The notes beneath the pieces were generated by a model. It was not told the DNA's origin. It was given only the letters and a program-made list of their open reading frames with translations, and did not search any database. Below are positions 10,119 to 23,017 of a DNA stretch of 64,000 nucleotides, in pieces. The DNA is from Abscondita cerata. Lineage: Eukaryota; Arthropoda; Insecta; Coleoptera; Lampyridae. Made by a program: the position numbers and the translations under genes. The stretch spans positions 112,414-176,413 of the forward strand of contig JALBCR010000620.1 in assembly GCA_030710515.1 (NCBI GenBank). The letters are read 5' to 3'. Numbering within the stretch: position 1 is the first letter of the stretch; each line of letters opens with the position of its first letter.

Positions 10119-12195
10119 CAGGGTGATTTAGATTTTACTGGAATAACTTCAGCTATAGATAGAACTAACCGAAATAATGATAGTTTGAATTATAAACCAA
10201 ACTCCAAAAACGCTTCCGTTTGGAGTAAAATGGCGCCAAAATTTGAATTATTTTTTTGTTTTTATTTTATTACTCGTAAGCCAAAGGATCTAAACAAGCA
10301 AGTGTTTAGTTAAATGTTAAAGGCAACGTAACTGATATGTGTGGAAAAATTAGAATAATTGCTACACAGGGTGTTGTCTTGTGAGTGTCATCTTCACGAA
10401 AAATTTTTTGTCGCACGCCACTGGTTAAATTAGAATTTTTTTTTTAATACGTTCCGTCCTTTTACTAACTTTTTTGTTCTTAAAGTTTTTTGATAAGTCG
10501 CTTAGTTTTTGTGATATTCCACAAAACTCCCGACACAATAAAACTATCATGGGAAAGGCTCAAAACAAAATGTTTTTAATGGCAAGAACAACAAACAAAA
10601 AATACATTTTTAAACTGCAACAACAAACTTACAATAAGTGCTAGAAATGCATTCCTCTAGCCTCAATACATTTATTGCACCGACGAATCAATGTATTAAC
10701 CGCTGCTTCAATTGTAATGGGATCATTACTTAAGGTGTTACAAACGTTCTGAATTCTTTAAATTAATTTATTGCGGTGTTGCATAAACAATATCCTTAAC
10801 AATACCCCAAACATAATAATCAGGCCAAGCCACCGGTCCCTCATCGGGAATTAAATTCTAATGGTTGTCGCCTAGACGTCCTATCCATCGGCCAGGATAA
10901 TTTTCGTCTAGCCACTGCCGCATTTGTAGTCCACAGTGTGCAGGAGCACTGTCTAATTGCATCAAACTTTCATCGCGTAAATTTAATAGAACGTTATCAA
11001 GAACTGCAGGATGAATGTTTTCCAAAAAATCGGCGTTCAAGCGAGGAGGAAGACAATGTGGTCCACATAGATTGTTACTTATAACACCAATCCACACATT
11101 TGCACTGAACTCGTGTTTAAATGAAGATTGCTTAATACACCCAGGATTGTCGTGATCCCATACATAAAGATTATGATAGTTCAGCTCTTGTAAAATTAGA
11201 CTCATATGTCCACAACACATTGTGCAGAAAATGTGGATTTATATCGACAGACTTTATGATCTATCTGCAAAACATAAGTCGTCTTTCAGCATCTTTAGGT
11301 ACCGAACCTTGGACAAGCTTTTCGGCAATCTTGCTTAAAAACCTAAGATTGGCATACACCGAGTTGTCAGGCTGCTCAACGTGTACTCATTGTTCTATCA
11401 ATATTGAAGATTTGAAGGATTCTGTTGTCGTCTCTTTGACGACCAGTGCAATTTTGGTTATTAGAAACGCCAAATTCATGTTCACGACGATGAACTTCTA
11501 CAAAAGTGTGGGAGTGCAGAACTATTCTATTCGGAAACCGTAGGCAGTACTCTTCAACGGCAGCATTAGAATTACCGTCGCAGAAATCATAAACATAATG
11601 CATGTCAGCGTTTTCGACATTTGTAAAAGTTCTGGGCATCTTTATGGACTAACTAACTAACTAACGTCACAAACAACAATTAAATTTATTTTGACTTAAG
11701 ACAGTTCACGCTGAGATGTGTTTTGTCTTCCACGGCATCCAGTTATTTAAGTAACATTTTTGCAACGCAGCTGAGCTATATCCGGAACATTGTGGAATAT
11801 CTTAAAAATTAAACCACATATTAAAAAACCTTAAGAACGAAAAAGATAGTACGATGACATATCGTATCGAAAAAGAATACTACATTATCCAATGGTGTGC
11901 GACAAAAAAGTTCTACAAGGTTTTGTGCAGTTGACACCCACAAAAACAACACTCTGTATAGCATCTAATGTAATTTTTTTCACACGTATCAGTTACGTTG
12001 CCTTTACCATTTAACCAAAAACTTACGTATTTAGATTCCTTGGTTTACCAGCAATAAAATAAAAACCAAAAACTATGGCGCCATTTTACACCAAGTGGAG
12101 GCGTTTTTGGAGTATGGTTTACAATACAAACTATCATTATTTCGATTAGTTCTATCGATACCTAAAGTTATTCTAGTAAAACGTGAATCACCCTG
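10119..12195 (-). mobile_element. Tc1-like (DUF4817) transposon with about 430-bp inverted repeats
   Basis: The left arm begins CAGGGTGATTTAGATTTTAC and the right arm, read inward from 12195 on the minus strand, begins CAGGGTGATTCACGTTTTAC. The arms can be followed with mismatches to about 10545 and from about 11775. The transposase lies between them on the minus strand. A TA precedes the left end but AA follows the right, so the target duplication is mutated or absent. Confidence 0.8.
10641..11639 (-). pseudogene. DUF4817 / DDE transposase (Tc1-IS630 superfamily), broken
   Basis: The start is MPRTFTNVENADMHYVYDFC at 11639. This N-terminal helix-turn-helix (DUF4817 type) includes EEYCLRFPNRIVLHSHTF. 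After several frameshifts and stops around 11220-11400 the DDE core resumes: WDHDNPGCIKQSSFKHEFSA, NVWIGVISNNLCGPHCLPPRL, DSAPAHCGLQMRQWL (the second acidic position, normally QDGAPAH) and RWIGRLGD. A frame change near 10860 leads to GPVAWP and DYYVWGIVKDIVY (third Asp). The C-terminus IRRCNKCIEARGMHF ends at TAG 10641-10643. The family normally has about 330-350 residues, and the segment is that length. Another copy of the family lies at 53773-59613. Confidence 0.78.
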
Positions 12196-12296
12196 AATAT
12201 CGCTTTTTGCACTTTTAATTAACCTACCTAAATGTTCTCTTTCATTTTAACTTTCAAGGTGCTTAAACCTCAAATTAAAAAAATTAAAATAACATA

Positions 12297-12981
12297 CGAG
12301 GAGCGTTCAATGTATTATCTACCTGAGTATAAAAAAAAAACAAAACAGGTGGAAATTATTTTTTATTTTTCAATATAATCCCCTCCAAGCTCAACATACT
12401 TTTCCCACTTCTTCTGCAAGGACGTTATCCCGTTGAAAAAAATTCATTCGATTACTCTGCAAATCAAGCTTCTACAGCCACTTCCACCTCTTCATCGCAA
12501 GAAAATCGCTTTCCACGAAGAAATTTCTTCATGTTTCTGAACATAAAATAATCGGAGGGGCTAAGTCAGGGCTATAGGGCGGATGATTGAGTTGATGAAA
12601 GCCGCAGGCTTGAATGGCCGCTTGAGCTTTTCGCGATGTGTAAACAGGCGCGTTGCCGTGCAACCGCATGACTCCTGCTGCATGCTTTCCACGCATTTCT
12701 CCTTTATAGCCTCTTTTAGTGCATGCGGTTAAAAATTTCCTTTGGCTTCTTCCCTTCCTTAGTGATAAATTTTATCACCGACCTCTGCTCTAAATCGAGC
12801 AATTTCTTGCCAACGTGAGATGTTGACGCATCCGCCATCTTGCTACACTGGCAGTTTTGATCACGGGAGGTTCAAATTGCGCATGCGTCACCCCAAGACG
12901 CGTGGTTACAAGGACAGAGCCTACTATCTCCCTCAGTGCAATTGCAACCACCGAAGTAGATAATATATTGAACGCTCCTCG
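12297..12981 (-). mobile_element. internally deleted mariner (second family)
   Basis: Inverted ends are CGAGGAGCGTTCAATGTATT at 12297 and the matching AATATATTGAACGCTCCTCG ending 12981, with TA duplications at 12295-12296 and 12982-12983. At 685 bp it is about half of a full mariner. The terminus shares only the CGAGG start with the 1866-2564 element, so it is a different family. Confidence 0.88.
12363..12838 (-). pseudogene. mariner transposase remnant, middle deleted
   Basis: From ATG 12836-12838 the minus strand reads MADASTSHVGKKLLDLEQRS, then VIKFITKEGKKPKEIFNRMH, a mariner HTH head. A stop and the deletion join follow. Near 12560 the product resumes at LSPSDYFMFRNMKKFLRGKR, which holds the third catalytic Asp, and ends KYVELGGDYIEK with stop 12363-12365. 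The first two catalytic aspartates are gone. Several stops and frame changes confirm it is dead. Confidence 0.8.
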
Positions 12982-13484
12982 TATGTCCAATTTTATATGT
13001 ATACCATTGTTCTGTAATTACTACTTTTAGATATAAATCTATAAACAATAAGAATGTAAGTCACATCAAATGAGTTATTTTACGCATACTAAAGGTAATT
13101 ACGGTCGTATTTCAAACGTAGTGTGTGTAAATATTGCAAAAGTTATTGTGATGAATCATTCTTCTAATTTCTATACTTTTAATTAAAAAATATATACATT
13201 CTCACTTTTAACGCAAAATATTAAAAATCATTAGGGAGTAGTTTAAAAAGACTATAAGTAAAATGTGTGTCTTGCGACACACTTCTTAGTTTAAAAAGAC
13301 TATGTCTAAACTTCTAAATTATACCATCAAGTAAATTACATTCAATCATTTTGTACGTGAAACAAGATGTAGTAACAAAGAAGAAATACGATGATAATGT
13401 GAATAATTTCTACCAAATTTAATTTTGAATTTTAGTTTTTTTTAAGGACCCTTCAAGGTTGGAGGTTGTAGAAAAAACCATTCC

Positions 13485-13540
13485 TTAAGTGACAACTGGC
13501 CGACGTTTCGCCCCTCAAGTGGGAGCTTTATCAAAGCTTT
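13485..13540 (-). ncRNA. hammerhead-ribozyme-like motif of a Penelope-type relic
   Basis: On the minus strand the order is TTGATAAAG, a stem GCTCCC/loop/GGGGC, then GAAACGTCGGCC. This is the layout of the minimal hammerhead (CUGAUGA, stem II, GAAAC, GUC) known from the terminal repeats of Penelope-like retroelements. The CUGAUGA box is mutated, so activity is unlikely. No reverse transcriptase or GIY-YIG frame was found beside it, so it is a solo terminal fragment. Confidence 0.5.
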
Positions 13541-15424
13541 TCGCTAAGAGCATTGCTTGTCCGAACATAAAATTAGTTAAATACAGTGGTACAAAATAAC
13601 ATCAGAATTGACGACAGTCAGTTATTTAAAATGCACTCATAATTTTGTTTAATAAAATACACATAATTTTTGACACATACAATTAGAGATAAATTCATGA
13701 TCAATTTTATAAAAAAAAGGTGTCGTATCAGTCGTTATCGTTATTAGGTAGTAGTACAAAAATCTGACATAATGAATTATTAATTATTTTTAAAACATTT
13801 CGAGTCTTTAATTTTCTTTGAATACCTACTCAAAAACAACCGAAGAACAACTTAAACAGCAGAGAGAAACAAATTCACCTTTCATTGAAAAGAAAACAGC
13901 ATTGTAGAAAAATGGCTTAATTGAATTGATCAATTGCAACTTCGTTTCCTTCGGGAATCTTGAACTTTTCTCAACTCCTCAGGGACGCAAATTTTGTTTC
14001 CGATAGCAGCGGCCAAGTGAGCGGTGTGACTTTTACTTGTGTTGTTAAATTCTTTTCCAATTAGTTTCAATATTCAATTTCATGAAATAATTAAACTTTT
14101 CCACTGAAACTTGACGGAATAACTCATAAGTACTTGTTAATTAAAAGGTTGCATCAAATTTTGTTATAAATCCGAATGTGTTTTAAGCATTGTACTACTT
14201 AAACGATGATTAACAAGGTTTCACAAAGTCCTAAACCTCTAAACCCTTAAAAGTCCGCATTTAGAGACGTACTCGAAACGATGATAATGGATTAACATTA
14301 ATACTCAATCAATCAATCACTTTAAGCTTTAACAAGCTTTTCTTCACTTTATAAGATTTCAACTTTCGCCTGCCAGTTTGATGTAGAGGTTTTCTATAAT
14401 TACTTTGTAAGGTTAAATCATCAAGAATATTGGAAACTGTAACCTCTTATAGAAAGTTAATCAAATTTCCGGAAATTGAGAACGGATTTCTAAGATATAT
14501 GTACGTATTCTTTGATCGGTAGTGGTGCGTGTAGCCCTTATAATTTCATATTTCCGGTAGTAAGTGTTTTAGGAAGAATTAGTTGTAGATATAAGGGTTA
14601 TATAAAGTTATGGATCATAAATTTTCCAGTAACTGCGGACAACTTAAAAGATGCACCGCTTGAGCATAAAATTAACTATTAAAATTAGAACCCGAGGTAA
14701 CAAACTTATTTTGTTGATTTATGATTTATTTTCTATCTCCTTCTTAACCAAATCAATCGAATCGAATTTGTAATTAACTCAAGTAATTACTTTTCTTAAC
14801 TAAAGAAAAATGTACATATACTCTAATCCGATAATTCTTAGATGAAAGTACTTGACATTAAATTACGTGAAAAGTAGCAAATTCGCCTGGTTTATGTCTT
14901 ACCCTGTAACAAAGACAAATATATCACAAGATAAATAAAGTAATTTAATTAAATAAGAAAACTACGTACTCTAAATTTCCTTCACGAGAAGTACTGCGTC
15001 ATTAGTCTCTTTTGATCGCGGGAATAGTAAATAATTAGCTAAATTTAAAGTTTCGTAACGAGCTTATTTAGTTCAAGCTGAACTAAAGAGGAAATTAAGA
15101 ATAATATTCAATACCGCAAAAAAGCACTGAAAATTTGGTGTTAAATAATTAAAACAGAGTTTCCAAAAGATAGATTTGTAGTAGTATATACCCTGTCACT
15201 GCACGTCTTAATATTAACGGTAATTACACTTAACAATAAGATTCTCATAACAAAATTTTAAATTAAGTTTACGATTTAAAATGTAATTGTTGCTTCACAA
15301 GAAAAAATATACTTCATTAAATTGGTTTCAAGGAAATTAAACCAGTTTTGAAAAGTTGGTTTAGTAAGTTTAGAATCCAGTAATCATGGGGGATTGGGTT
15401 ATTGCGTTTAATTACGTTTCATAA
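13541..15424. other. Kir intron stretch without recognised features
   Basis: AT-rich sequence. I saw no transposase block, long inverted repeat or RNA gene. A short minus-strand frame near 13930-14040 (NTSKSHTAHLAAAIGNK) is open but matched nothing I recognise. Confidence 0.4.
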
Positions 15425-15429
15425 ATAAA

Positions 15430-16500
15430 ATATACAGAGTGTCTAAACTAAAAGCTTACGGAGCAAATTACGAGAAAAGCAGATGGAAAACAAAACCCGC
15501 AAAACACGTTAACTTCAATAGAAATAGAGCCGCAATTTAGTCAAACCAGAATACGATAATAACTATCCCTTGAGAAAGGGTAGTTATCCCTTCAAATATC
15601 TTAATGGAGAATATGCGGTTTGGTATTATGTTTTTAAAAGCTTGCGCCATTACTTGGTATGTTTCAATTGACTTTGTAGTGCAACGGTTGTATAATACAA
15701 GGTCCTCTAACAAAATAATATCCTTGGTCATTAAGTTGTTTATTACAAGTTACGTAGGAAGACGATATGGTTTTCAATCGGCGAAGAAGAGAATTCTGAG
15801 AAACTTTCAATCTCTAACAATCATTCCTCGTTGAGTGGCAAAAATCACTTTAACAATTTTATTTTGAAAATGTGTAAAATAGTTCTTTATTTTCGAACGT
15901 AGATTACCGTCAAGGCAAAACGACGTTCTTTATTGTGCTCAAGTACTCTTCACAAATTAATAGTGCAGGAAAAGCAGACCACATGTTTTTAATTCTTTTT
16001 ATCATATGACTTTGAACAACTCGGATTTATTGAAAATTTTAATAACTACAAAATAATAATCTCCCTCAATTCAATTTTGGTTTACATTTAAATTGTTTAT
16101 TCTCAAAAGATAGACAAAAAGTCAATCCATAGACATCTCCATTGAGATCGGTGGCTAATAGCAAACATAAACGCAATCGGTCAGTATACAGTGAAGCTGG
16201 AAGTGGCAACTTAGTCATTTTGTGATGAATCGGACGCAAAGTAGACGGAAAACAAAACGCGACAATGTTAGAGCACACTGTATTATCCAAACGCTTCACT
16301 AAAAAGTTGATTAAAACATACCACGATACAAGTAATCTGTACTCCCTATTAAGATTTTTGAAGAGGTGACTACCTCTACTTAAGGGTTAATTATTATCGT
16401 ATTCTAGTTTGATCAAATTGCAATTATTAAAGTTAAAGTGTTTTGCGGATTTTGATTAATCCATTTGGTTTTCTCGTAAATTTCTTCAGAATGCTAGTGT
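15430..16500. mobile_element. foldback element with about 310-bp arms
   Basis: Left arm 15430-15740 and right arm 16190-16500 are inverted copies. For example CCGCAAAACACGTTAACTTC on the left matches CCGCAAAACACTTTAACTTT on the right minus strand. AGAATACGATAATAA occurs in both, and ATAATACAAGGTCCTCTAAC matches ATAATACAGTGTGCTCTAAC. The 450-bp middle has no transposase. The left edge TACAGAGTGTC resembles the TACAGGGTG ends seen elsewhere in this window. Confidence 0.65.
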
Positions 16501-17132
16501 GTTCGAGAATGGAGAGTGTGAAAAGAAAAACATGTTCATTCTAAAAGTTAATAAAAACAAAACACAAAAAACAAGAAGCCTTTTGGATAATAACAGTGAT
16601 CTATTTGATAAGTTGTTAGGTATAGAATTATAAACACTAACAAGTTGATAAAAAAACACCTCTTTTGAAAACTCCATACGATGCTTTGGAATTGCCATTA
16701 GACTCCTGAATCCTGCATATCTGTCCTGAATGCGATCTTGTTTTTATGTTTCAGTGTAGTTTATCACAATTTCCAACAATCACATAAAACATTTGGTTCC
16801 AAAGTAAATGCTTAGTGATATCTAAGAATGTATTGACATATCAAAAATTTGTCTAAATACTTCTTAAAATTTACCAATAACCTGTATGGTATTTTATTTA
16901 AATTATTATCGACTCCGGGCACGACCGGAAACGTTGTCAATTTAAAAATGTTTTAGAAAGATAAACTACCTTACAAATCTAAATTTTCAAATTTCAAACC
17001 TAGCTTGTCACTTGCGTTGGTGGTTAACTGTATTTTGTGTGGTTTTACTGTAAAGCAATATTTTGTTCAATTATTAACATTTCAAATTTGTTTTGAAGCG
17101 TATTTTATTTAATTGTTGTCAGGTGCTTATTT

Positions 17133-17533
17133 TAGGTTTGTTCCAAGCACCCAAGTTGCAATGCACTGCATCGCCCCGATTGTGCGCAGAGCGAAATAAG
17201 CGATCCAACCGAAAATATTGTCGTTTATTGTATGATTTTGTTTTTGTTTCAAGCAATTATTGGATCGTGCGTGGGGCGATCACGTTGCGATCATTTCGAT
17301 ACATGGGCCAAAGAAGAAATCGTTTGGATTCACCTGCGCAGTAGGCTGCTCTCTTATATTTTATGTTCACAGATCACAGAATATCCACTAACCATTTGTC
17401 ATAAGACTTATTATATAGGTTATATTATGCGTTCTAAAACCAGTGCCAAGTTGTGACATGCGCACGAAATTATTACTAAATGATTCTGTGACAATCACGT
17501 TGCGATCCAAAATATGGGCTTGGAACAAACCTA
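17133..17533. mobile_element. MITE, 401 bp
   Basis: The ends are TAGGTTTGTTCCAAGCACCC and, on the minus strand from 17533, TAGGTTTGTTCCAAGCCCAT. The interior repeats GATCACGTTGCGATCA-type words in both orientations and has no open frame. TA at each end could be the target site. No coding partner was seen in the window. Confidence 0.65.
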
Positions 17534-18080
17534 TTGTATCTATTTTGTTTAATAACAGATTTCCCGAAAATTCAGTCGTAGTTGTCAACGGTCTAAAATT
17601 TGTCATCTCTTCATCATAAACAAAATTTGCAGAAAACTTAAGTCAACAGTTCTTTTGTCAGTTGATTTACATTGGAAATATTTAAATATTGATTATAAAA
17701 TTTTGGGTTTCAAGTAAACACATTGCACTTGCAGAAATGTAATGCTTAATTTGTTAAAAGCTGCAAAGTGTATATTCAAGATGGTAAAGTTTTTGTTATC
17801 TGTAGGAACTTTAATCCAGATAGTTTTAGTAGGAATGAGACCTATATACTTTAATTTGCACTTTTCTGTGAAGATTGCATACAGGGGGATTCACATAGCC
17901 CGTCGGTTAGAAAGTTATCGACTTTCTAAAAATTCCATCAACATGAAATTTGGTATATGGTCATAATCGACTACTCTAAGTCTAAGTAAAATATTTTATA
18001 AATGGCGGCACTTCCGGATATACCGGAAATTTTAAATGGAATTTAAATTGGATTGCTTAAAGCGTAAATAATTTATATTT

Positions 18081-18730
18081 TATACAATATGTCCCCCTAA
18101 GTTGGAATCATATGAGAATCTTTTTATTATTAATTTTAGGAAAAAAAGTTATTCTTCATAAAAAGTTCTGCATGTTCTAAAATCTAAAATACAGTCATCA
18201 AATATCATATTTTTTTTAGTCGTATACGAGGTTTGTCAAAAATATGATATTTATTGAATCATTTTGAAAAATAAAAGTTCAACACCCTGTAGTAATAAAA
18301 TGACTCACAGCATCGTAAAAGTATATTATAATATTTATATATTTATATAAATTATCAAGTTGCACAACATACCAAAAATGGTTATCATGTGTTTCGTAAT
18401 CACAAGAGATAAATGTTCATTCAAAATAGAAATATTATTAAAAATAAAATAACCTTAATTTTTAATGTAAATGGATGTAATTGCATATTTGAACGTAATT
18501 TTTATTTCTGATCAACTTTTTTTGATAACATTTTCGATATTGTTAAATTTAAAGGTACTTTCCTCTTGAGTAAAATTCATATTTTTTGACAAACCTCGTA
18601 TACGACTGAAAAAAATTGATATTAGATTTTAGAACATGCAGAATTTTTTATAAAAAATAACTTTTTTTCATAAAATTAATAATAAAAAAGTTTTCATATG
18701 ATTCCAACTTAGGGAGATATATTGTATATA
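18081..18730. mobile_element. MITE family C, copy 1
   Basis: Arms of about 160 bp are inverted. The left begins CAATATGTCCCCCTAAGTTG, and the right minus strand reads CAATATATCTCCCTAAGTTG. Both contain CATATGA, GAACATGCAGAA and CGTATACGAGGTTTGTCAAA. A second copy in the same orientation lies at 46506-47258, so the boundaries are supported twice. It is non-coding. Confidence 0.8.
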
Positions 18731-19742
18731 TAAATAACCAATATAATAATGGATCCTATATTCATACATAAAATGGAATTAATCTATTTTGACACCATAT
18801 CTGAATTTTACACTAAATTTTATGATCATTACTATCATATTGTCAATACATGTATCACAGTTTTAGATGTCCAGTCATTTTTAAAAAAAAAACGTTTAAT
18901 CGTAGAGAGTTGGGCCAAAAACATTTATCACAAAAACTGCTGTAAAAACCGAATGGTGATATTATTTCCCGGAAAAGTCGGGATCTCAAGTAGATGGCTA
19001 TGAACTATGAAAGAATTCTAAATGGCACCATTATGTCAAATGTGGTATCGTTAAAAAGATATTTAAACATAAGAAACTTTTGTATGAAAAGTTTTCTTTA
19101 TTACTGCCAACCTGTCACATTTTTGAAAAAGAAGCAAAAAAAGTACTTCTTTAACGCCATGTGCTATGTTACATTATCACATTACATAACAATCAATAAA
19201 AGATAATTTTTTTCGCTTTTCATTTACATTTAAAAAAGTAGGAAATGATCTAACCTTAAAAATTCCAACGCTGATTTAACTTCAAACCCATTTTTATCCA
19301 AAACGGCTGCTTTAGCGACAAATACTAAGAGTACCTTTTGTATGTAAAATTGAATGGAGAATAGGTCTGCCTGACATATAATGCAACACAAAATTTTATG
19401 GTTAATTAAATTCAGAAACAACACTGTATGTGGCGCCCTCTAACATTAAACAAAAAATTAAGTTAATATTTGAGTTTCTCGTCATCAATATACCCAGTAT
19501 CCCAAATTTTGTCAATTGCAATGTTACTTTACAAAAATATAAGCAAAAAACCAAATAACATAATTTTTTGAAGCCCTGTGTCAAAGATTCACCCCTTAAA
19601 GTTTGTACAAGTACTACACCCTGTATACAAAACCTCCAATTATAAGGGTCCGTGGACAATTTTTACAGCAAAACATTCTATTTTTATTCTCTTCTTCTTT
19701 TTTAAGCTTGTATACAAGCACTTTTCAATTGACATAGAGGAC

Positions 19743-22700
19743 CAGCCACTAAAAAAACTCGACGTTTCCGATTTGAGTGATTTTTGGTTATGTTATAGGT
19801 ACCGATATGTGGTGTTGACACCGATACGAAATATTTTTCCATTGAACATTTTAATTACCGAGTTACAGGACTGTGAAGTTCTGACTTACAGGCTGGTACG
19901 CTTTGAACCTAGTTTTTTGAACTTGTAACTAAATTAAACAAGTAGTGGAATAAATACTTAATTGTTAAAGCTTTTTAATTAAATATTTAAAGTAGTAAAA
20001 AAAATTTTTTTTAATAAAAAATGCATAAAAATTTTTTTAAGCAATTTGAACAATGTTGGACCAGCTTATTTTTTTAATTTTTGTTTCGAATATAGCTGAT
20101 AGCCTAAAGATTATCCCCTCTAAGTTTGAAAGTGGGCACAAAAGTCGTTTAGGAGCTAGACCGGTAACAAACGCCAAAGCGCTGTGCCAAGACGCACGCG
20201 CACCTGGCAATAGTGGCAATATGCTTGGTTATGTCGTTCGTCCTATATAAAATTTAATAAATTTGTAGTATAAATAAATCGTGTTAAGATTTAATTTAAA
20301 AACCATCCAAATATCATTATGATTTATTTACATTACTATAAGTTCATAAGTACAGATACATTTATACAAATTTATACACATGTATATAATTAAAAACTCT
20401 TACAATTTTATGAGTTTCATTATTGCTTCTTCGTTTTATTATGATACCAACAGCAGAAGGAATGAATGCATGATACTTTTTTGTACCAGGTATAGTCAAA
20501 GAGTCAAATCTGTTTTTTAGAAATACCCTGTTTTCTTCAATTTTCTCTTTAGAAGCATAGTATACATATGTTTGAGAAATTGATGATTTGGCCCATTGAC
20601 ATAACTTCTCGGGTGTTATGCTATTATTAGGCGTAGCCTGTAAACTTGCCCGTGTTGCCAGGCGTTTTAAGTTTCTGCCAATACCATCACACGGCCCTTT
20701 GCCATGTGAAGTGGCGTGAAAATGAAATTCTGCATCTGCTGTAAAATCTTCTTTGAAATACGTTAAGTTTATAAAATTAAATCTATTTTTAAAGTGTTGC
20801 GATGCTCTATCAGTAATATATATATGTGTATACTGGTAACTATGTTTTGTTCGTGAAGATGATGTTGTAATATCTTTTGGAAAGTGTAGAAGGTAGCAGT
20901 GTCATGCTTTAAATCATCTGACACCATTACTACACTCCCGTGCTTTAACTCCTGATCTTGTTTATAATAATAAACATATGTGAGGAGTGTCGCTTGATCA
21001 TTATTCCAGTGGAATGACTGGGCAGCATCTTGTACAACAAAGCTGTAGTTTTCAGCGAAATCGCACTGGATAATATCGTTGCCTTCTAAAATGGTATTCA
21101 TTAAGATTCTGAAATATTTTGAATGCTGTTCTGCTATAAAATCATGAGGCTTTAAAAGATCCAGACCTGAGCAAAGACTGTCTACGAAATCATCTGATGG
21201 CTGAACTTGAGATGCGATAGTAAAACAATCCGTTTCGATTCATGTGTTAAACTGTGTTAAGATGCTCCCGAATTTCATGCAGACCAGGACAGTTCTTGCA
21301 ACGTTCGCTAACTGGCGATTTATTCGACATCAAGTGGTACTTTGGGATTGGATTAACGCACATCATCCTTTGCAAGAAATCCTTGTAAGATGTTAGAGGG
21401 ATCGCAGTATTTTTAGTAATATCCGGAATACCATCTCCCTCTAACATCAATTTAACGTTTTGGTGCTAAACGCAAACGCACACAACATGAGTTCCAGAAT
21501 CACCTACTAAAATGCATTGTCTAGGCATCAAAGAAAATAATTTTGTAGGGCCAACTTCTAATCCAGAGTATTCTTCTTTGATGTTACACATGAGCAGCTG
21601 TTTTTGTACATGAACTCGTTTGCCATTTTCTAACTTTATAGACACAAAATCTTTCTTACCAGGCATAATTCTTGAATTATCTTCTCGGGGATTTTTTTTA
21701 CGAGATCAAGCATTTCTAAAGATAATTTACGCCCCTCCCGTGGATTCGGCGAAGATAAAATTTTATTCTTTTCAACCAGTTCTCTGGCCTTTTTTGCCTT
21801 GCCATCTGGATGTATTGAACTCTTCAGCAAGCAGACGTTCACTCCACGATTTTGTGGCTACAGTGAAAATCATAGTTTTTAGCGACACAGAAGTTGAAGG
21901 GTTATTGAACTTCTTTTTTAATTGTTTGAGTATTTTGATGTCATTATCTTTCAAATCCTCAGTCTGTGTTGTTTTATTAGCCGGGTTTTCTTCAGGAGCA
22001 TAGTAAGACTCTTGTGAAGCTTGAGTAGATAATTCGCTAGATTGACTACATACGGCCACATCCTCGTCTGCAATTGGTGGCATTTCACCAGCAAGTCGCT
22101 CTCTACACTGCTTACAAACGTAAAAGTTCTTGTCACTAACAAATGACTACTTTTCTGCTAATAATTTAGTGAGTTTTCTTAAGTCCTTAGATTTTCTATG
22201 CACAGGTATTTTGAACGGATTAAAACATCTATCATTATACGGAACCCTATTACTAGTATGAAAAAGATTTAACGAGAAAATACGAAAATTACACACAAAA
22301 CGTTCGTCACGCGTCTGTTTGACAACGAAGTTGTCAAGCCACTAAGTAAAATAACGGCCAAATTTAAAAATAGAGCATTAACAAAACTTTAGTGGCTGGA
22401 TTCGCGCGCAAAATATTTCACCTCAGGAATTGTAGATGGCGCTACGGAATATGAAATTACTTAAAATTACTCGCAGTAACTGAAGCGAAGCGCTAGCATA
22501 CTGTGGCATTGTTAACAGGTCTAGCTCCTAAACGACTTTTGTGCCCATTTTCAGACTTGGAGGGAATGATCTTTAGACTATTAGCTATATTCGAAAAAAA
22601 ATATATAGCTGGTCAAACTTTGTTAAAATTTCTTAAAAAAATTTTTTATGCATTTTTTTATAAGAAAAAAAATTTTTGTTTACTACTTTAAATATTTAAT

Positions 22701-22926
22701 TAAAAAGCTTTTACAATTAAGTATTCATCCCACTACTTGTTTAATTCAGTTACAACTTCAAAAAATTAGGTATTTCAATTCAAAAACTCAAAACTTCACA
22801 GTCCTGTAACTCGGTAATTCAAATGTTCAGCGCAAACATATTTCGTATCGGTGTCCACACCACATATCGGTATAACATAACAAAAAATTACTCAAATCGG
22901 AAACGTCGAGTTTTTTTAGTGGCTGG
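19743..22926 (-). mobile_element. DNA transposon with about 480-bp terminal inverted repeats, superfamily not assigned
   Basis: The left arm (from CCAGCCACTAAAAAAACTCG, 19743) and right arm (ending at 22926, minus strand CCAGCCACTAAAAAAACTCG) are inverted copies. They stay recognisable to about 20230 and from about 22490, where CGTTTAGGAGCTAGACC is matched by GGTCTAGCTCCTAAACG. A protein-coding relic fills the middle on the minus strand. Ends identical over 20 bases suggest moderate age. Target duplication was not resolved. Confidence 0.75.
20362..22250 (-). pseudogene. transposase-like protein of the long-TIR element, frameshifted
   Basis: Pieces in order: a cysteine cluster (RCFNPF at 22230; FYVCKQCRERLAGEMP at 22120), a low-complexity linker, KSWSERLLAEEFNTSR, ARELVEKNKILSSPNPREGR, PGKKDFVSIKLENGKRVHVQ, LMPRQCILVGDSGTHVVCVC, a block with CKNCPGLHEIREHL, CDFAENYSFVVQDAAQSFHW (21060), SVVMVSDDLKHDTATFY, then ATSHGKGPCDGIGRNLKRLA (about 20690) and AVGIIIKRRSNNETHK to a stop at 20362. 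I know this protein type only as an unnamed repetitive family in arthropod and cnidarian genomes. Asp residues in CDFAENYSF, VSDDLKHD and CDGIG are candidate catalytic positions. At least five frameshifts break it. Confidence 0.6.
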
Positions 22927-23017
22927 TTTGGCGTGAAATGTCCCAAGGTTAAGCTTTAATCCAAGCATTTTTATCACTTAAGTATTCGCCAACGGTATAA
23001 TAAATTTTATTAATTAA

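Noticed and set aside
22905..22915. GAAACGTCG resembling a hammerhead core
   Set aside because: It lies in the terminal repeat of the 19743-22926 element without a stem II or CUGAUGA box.
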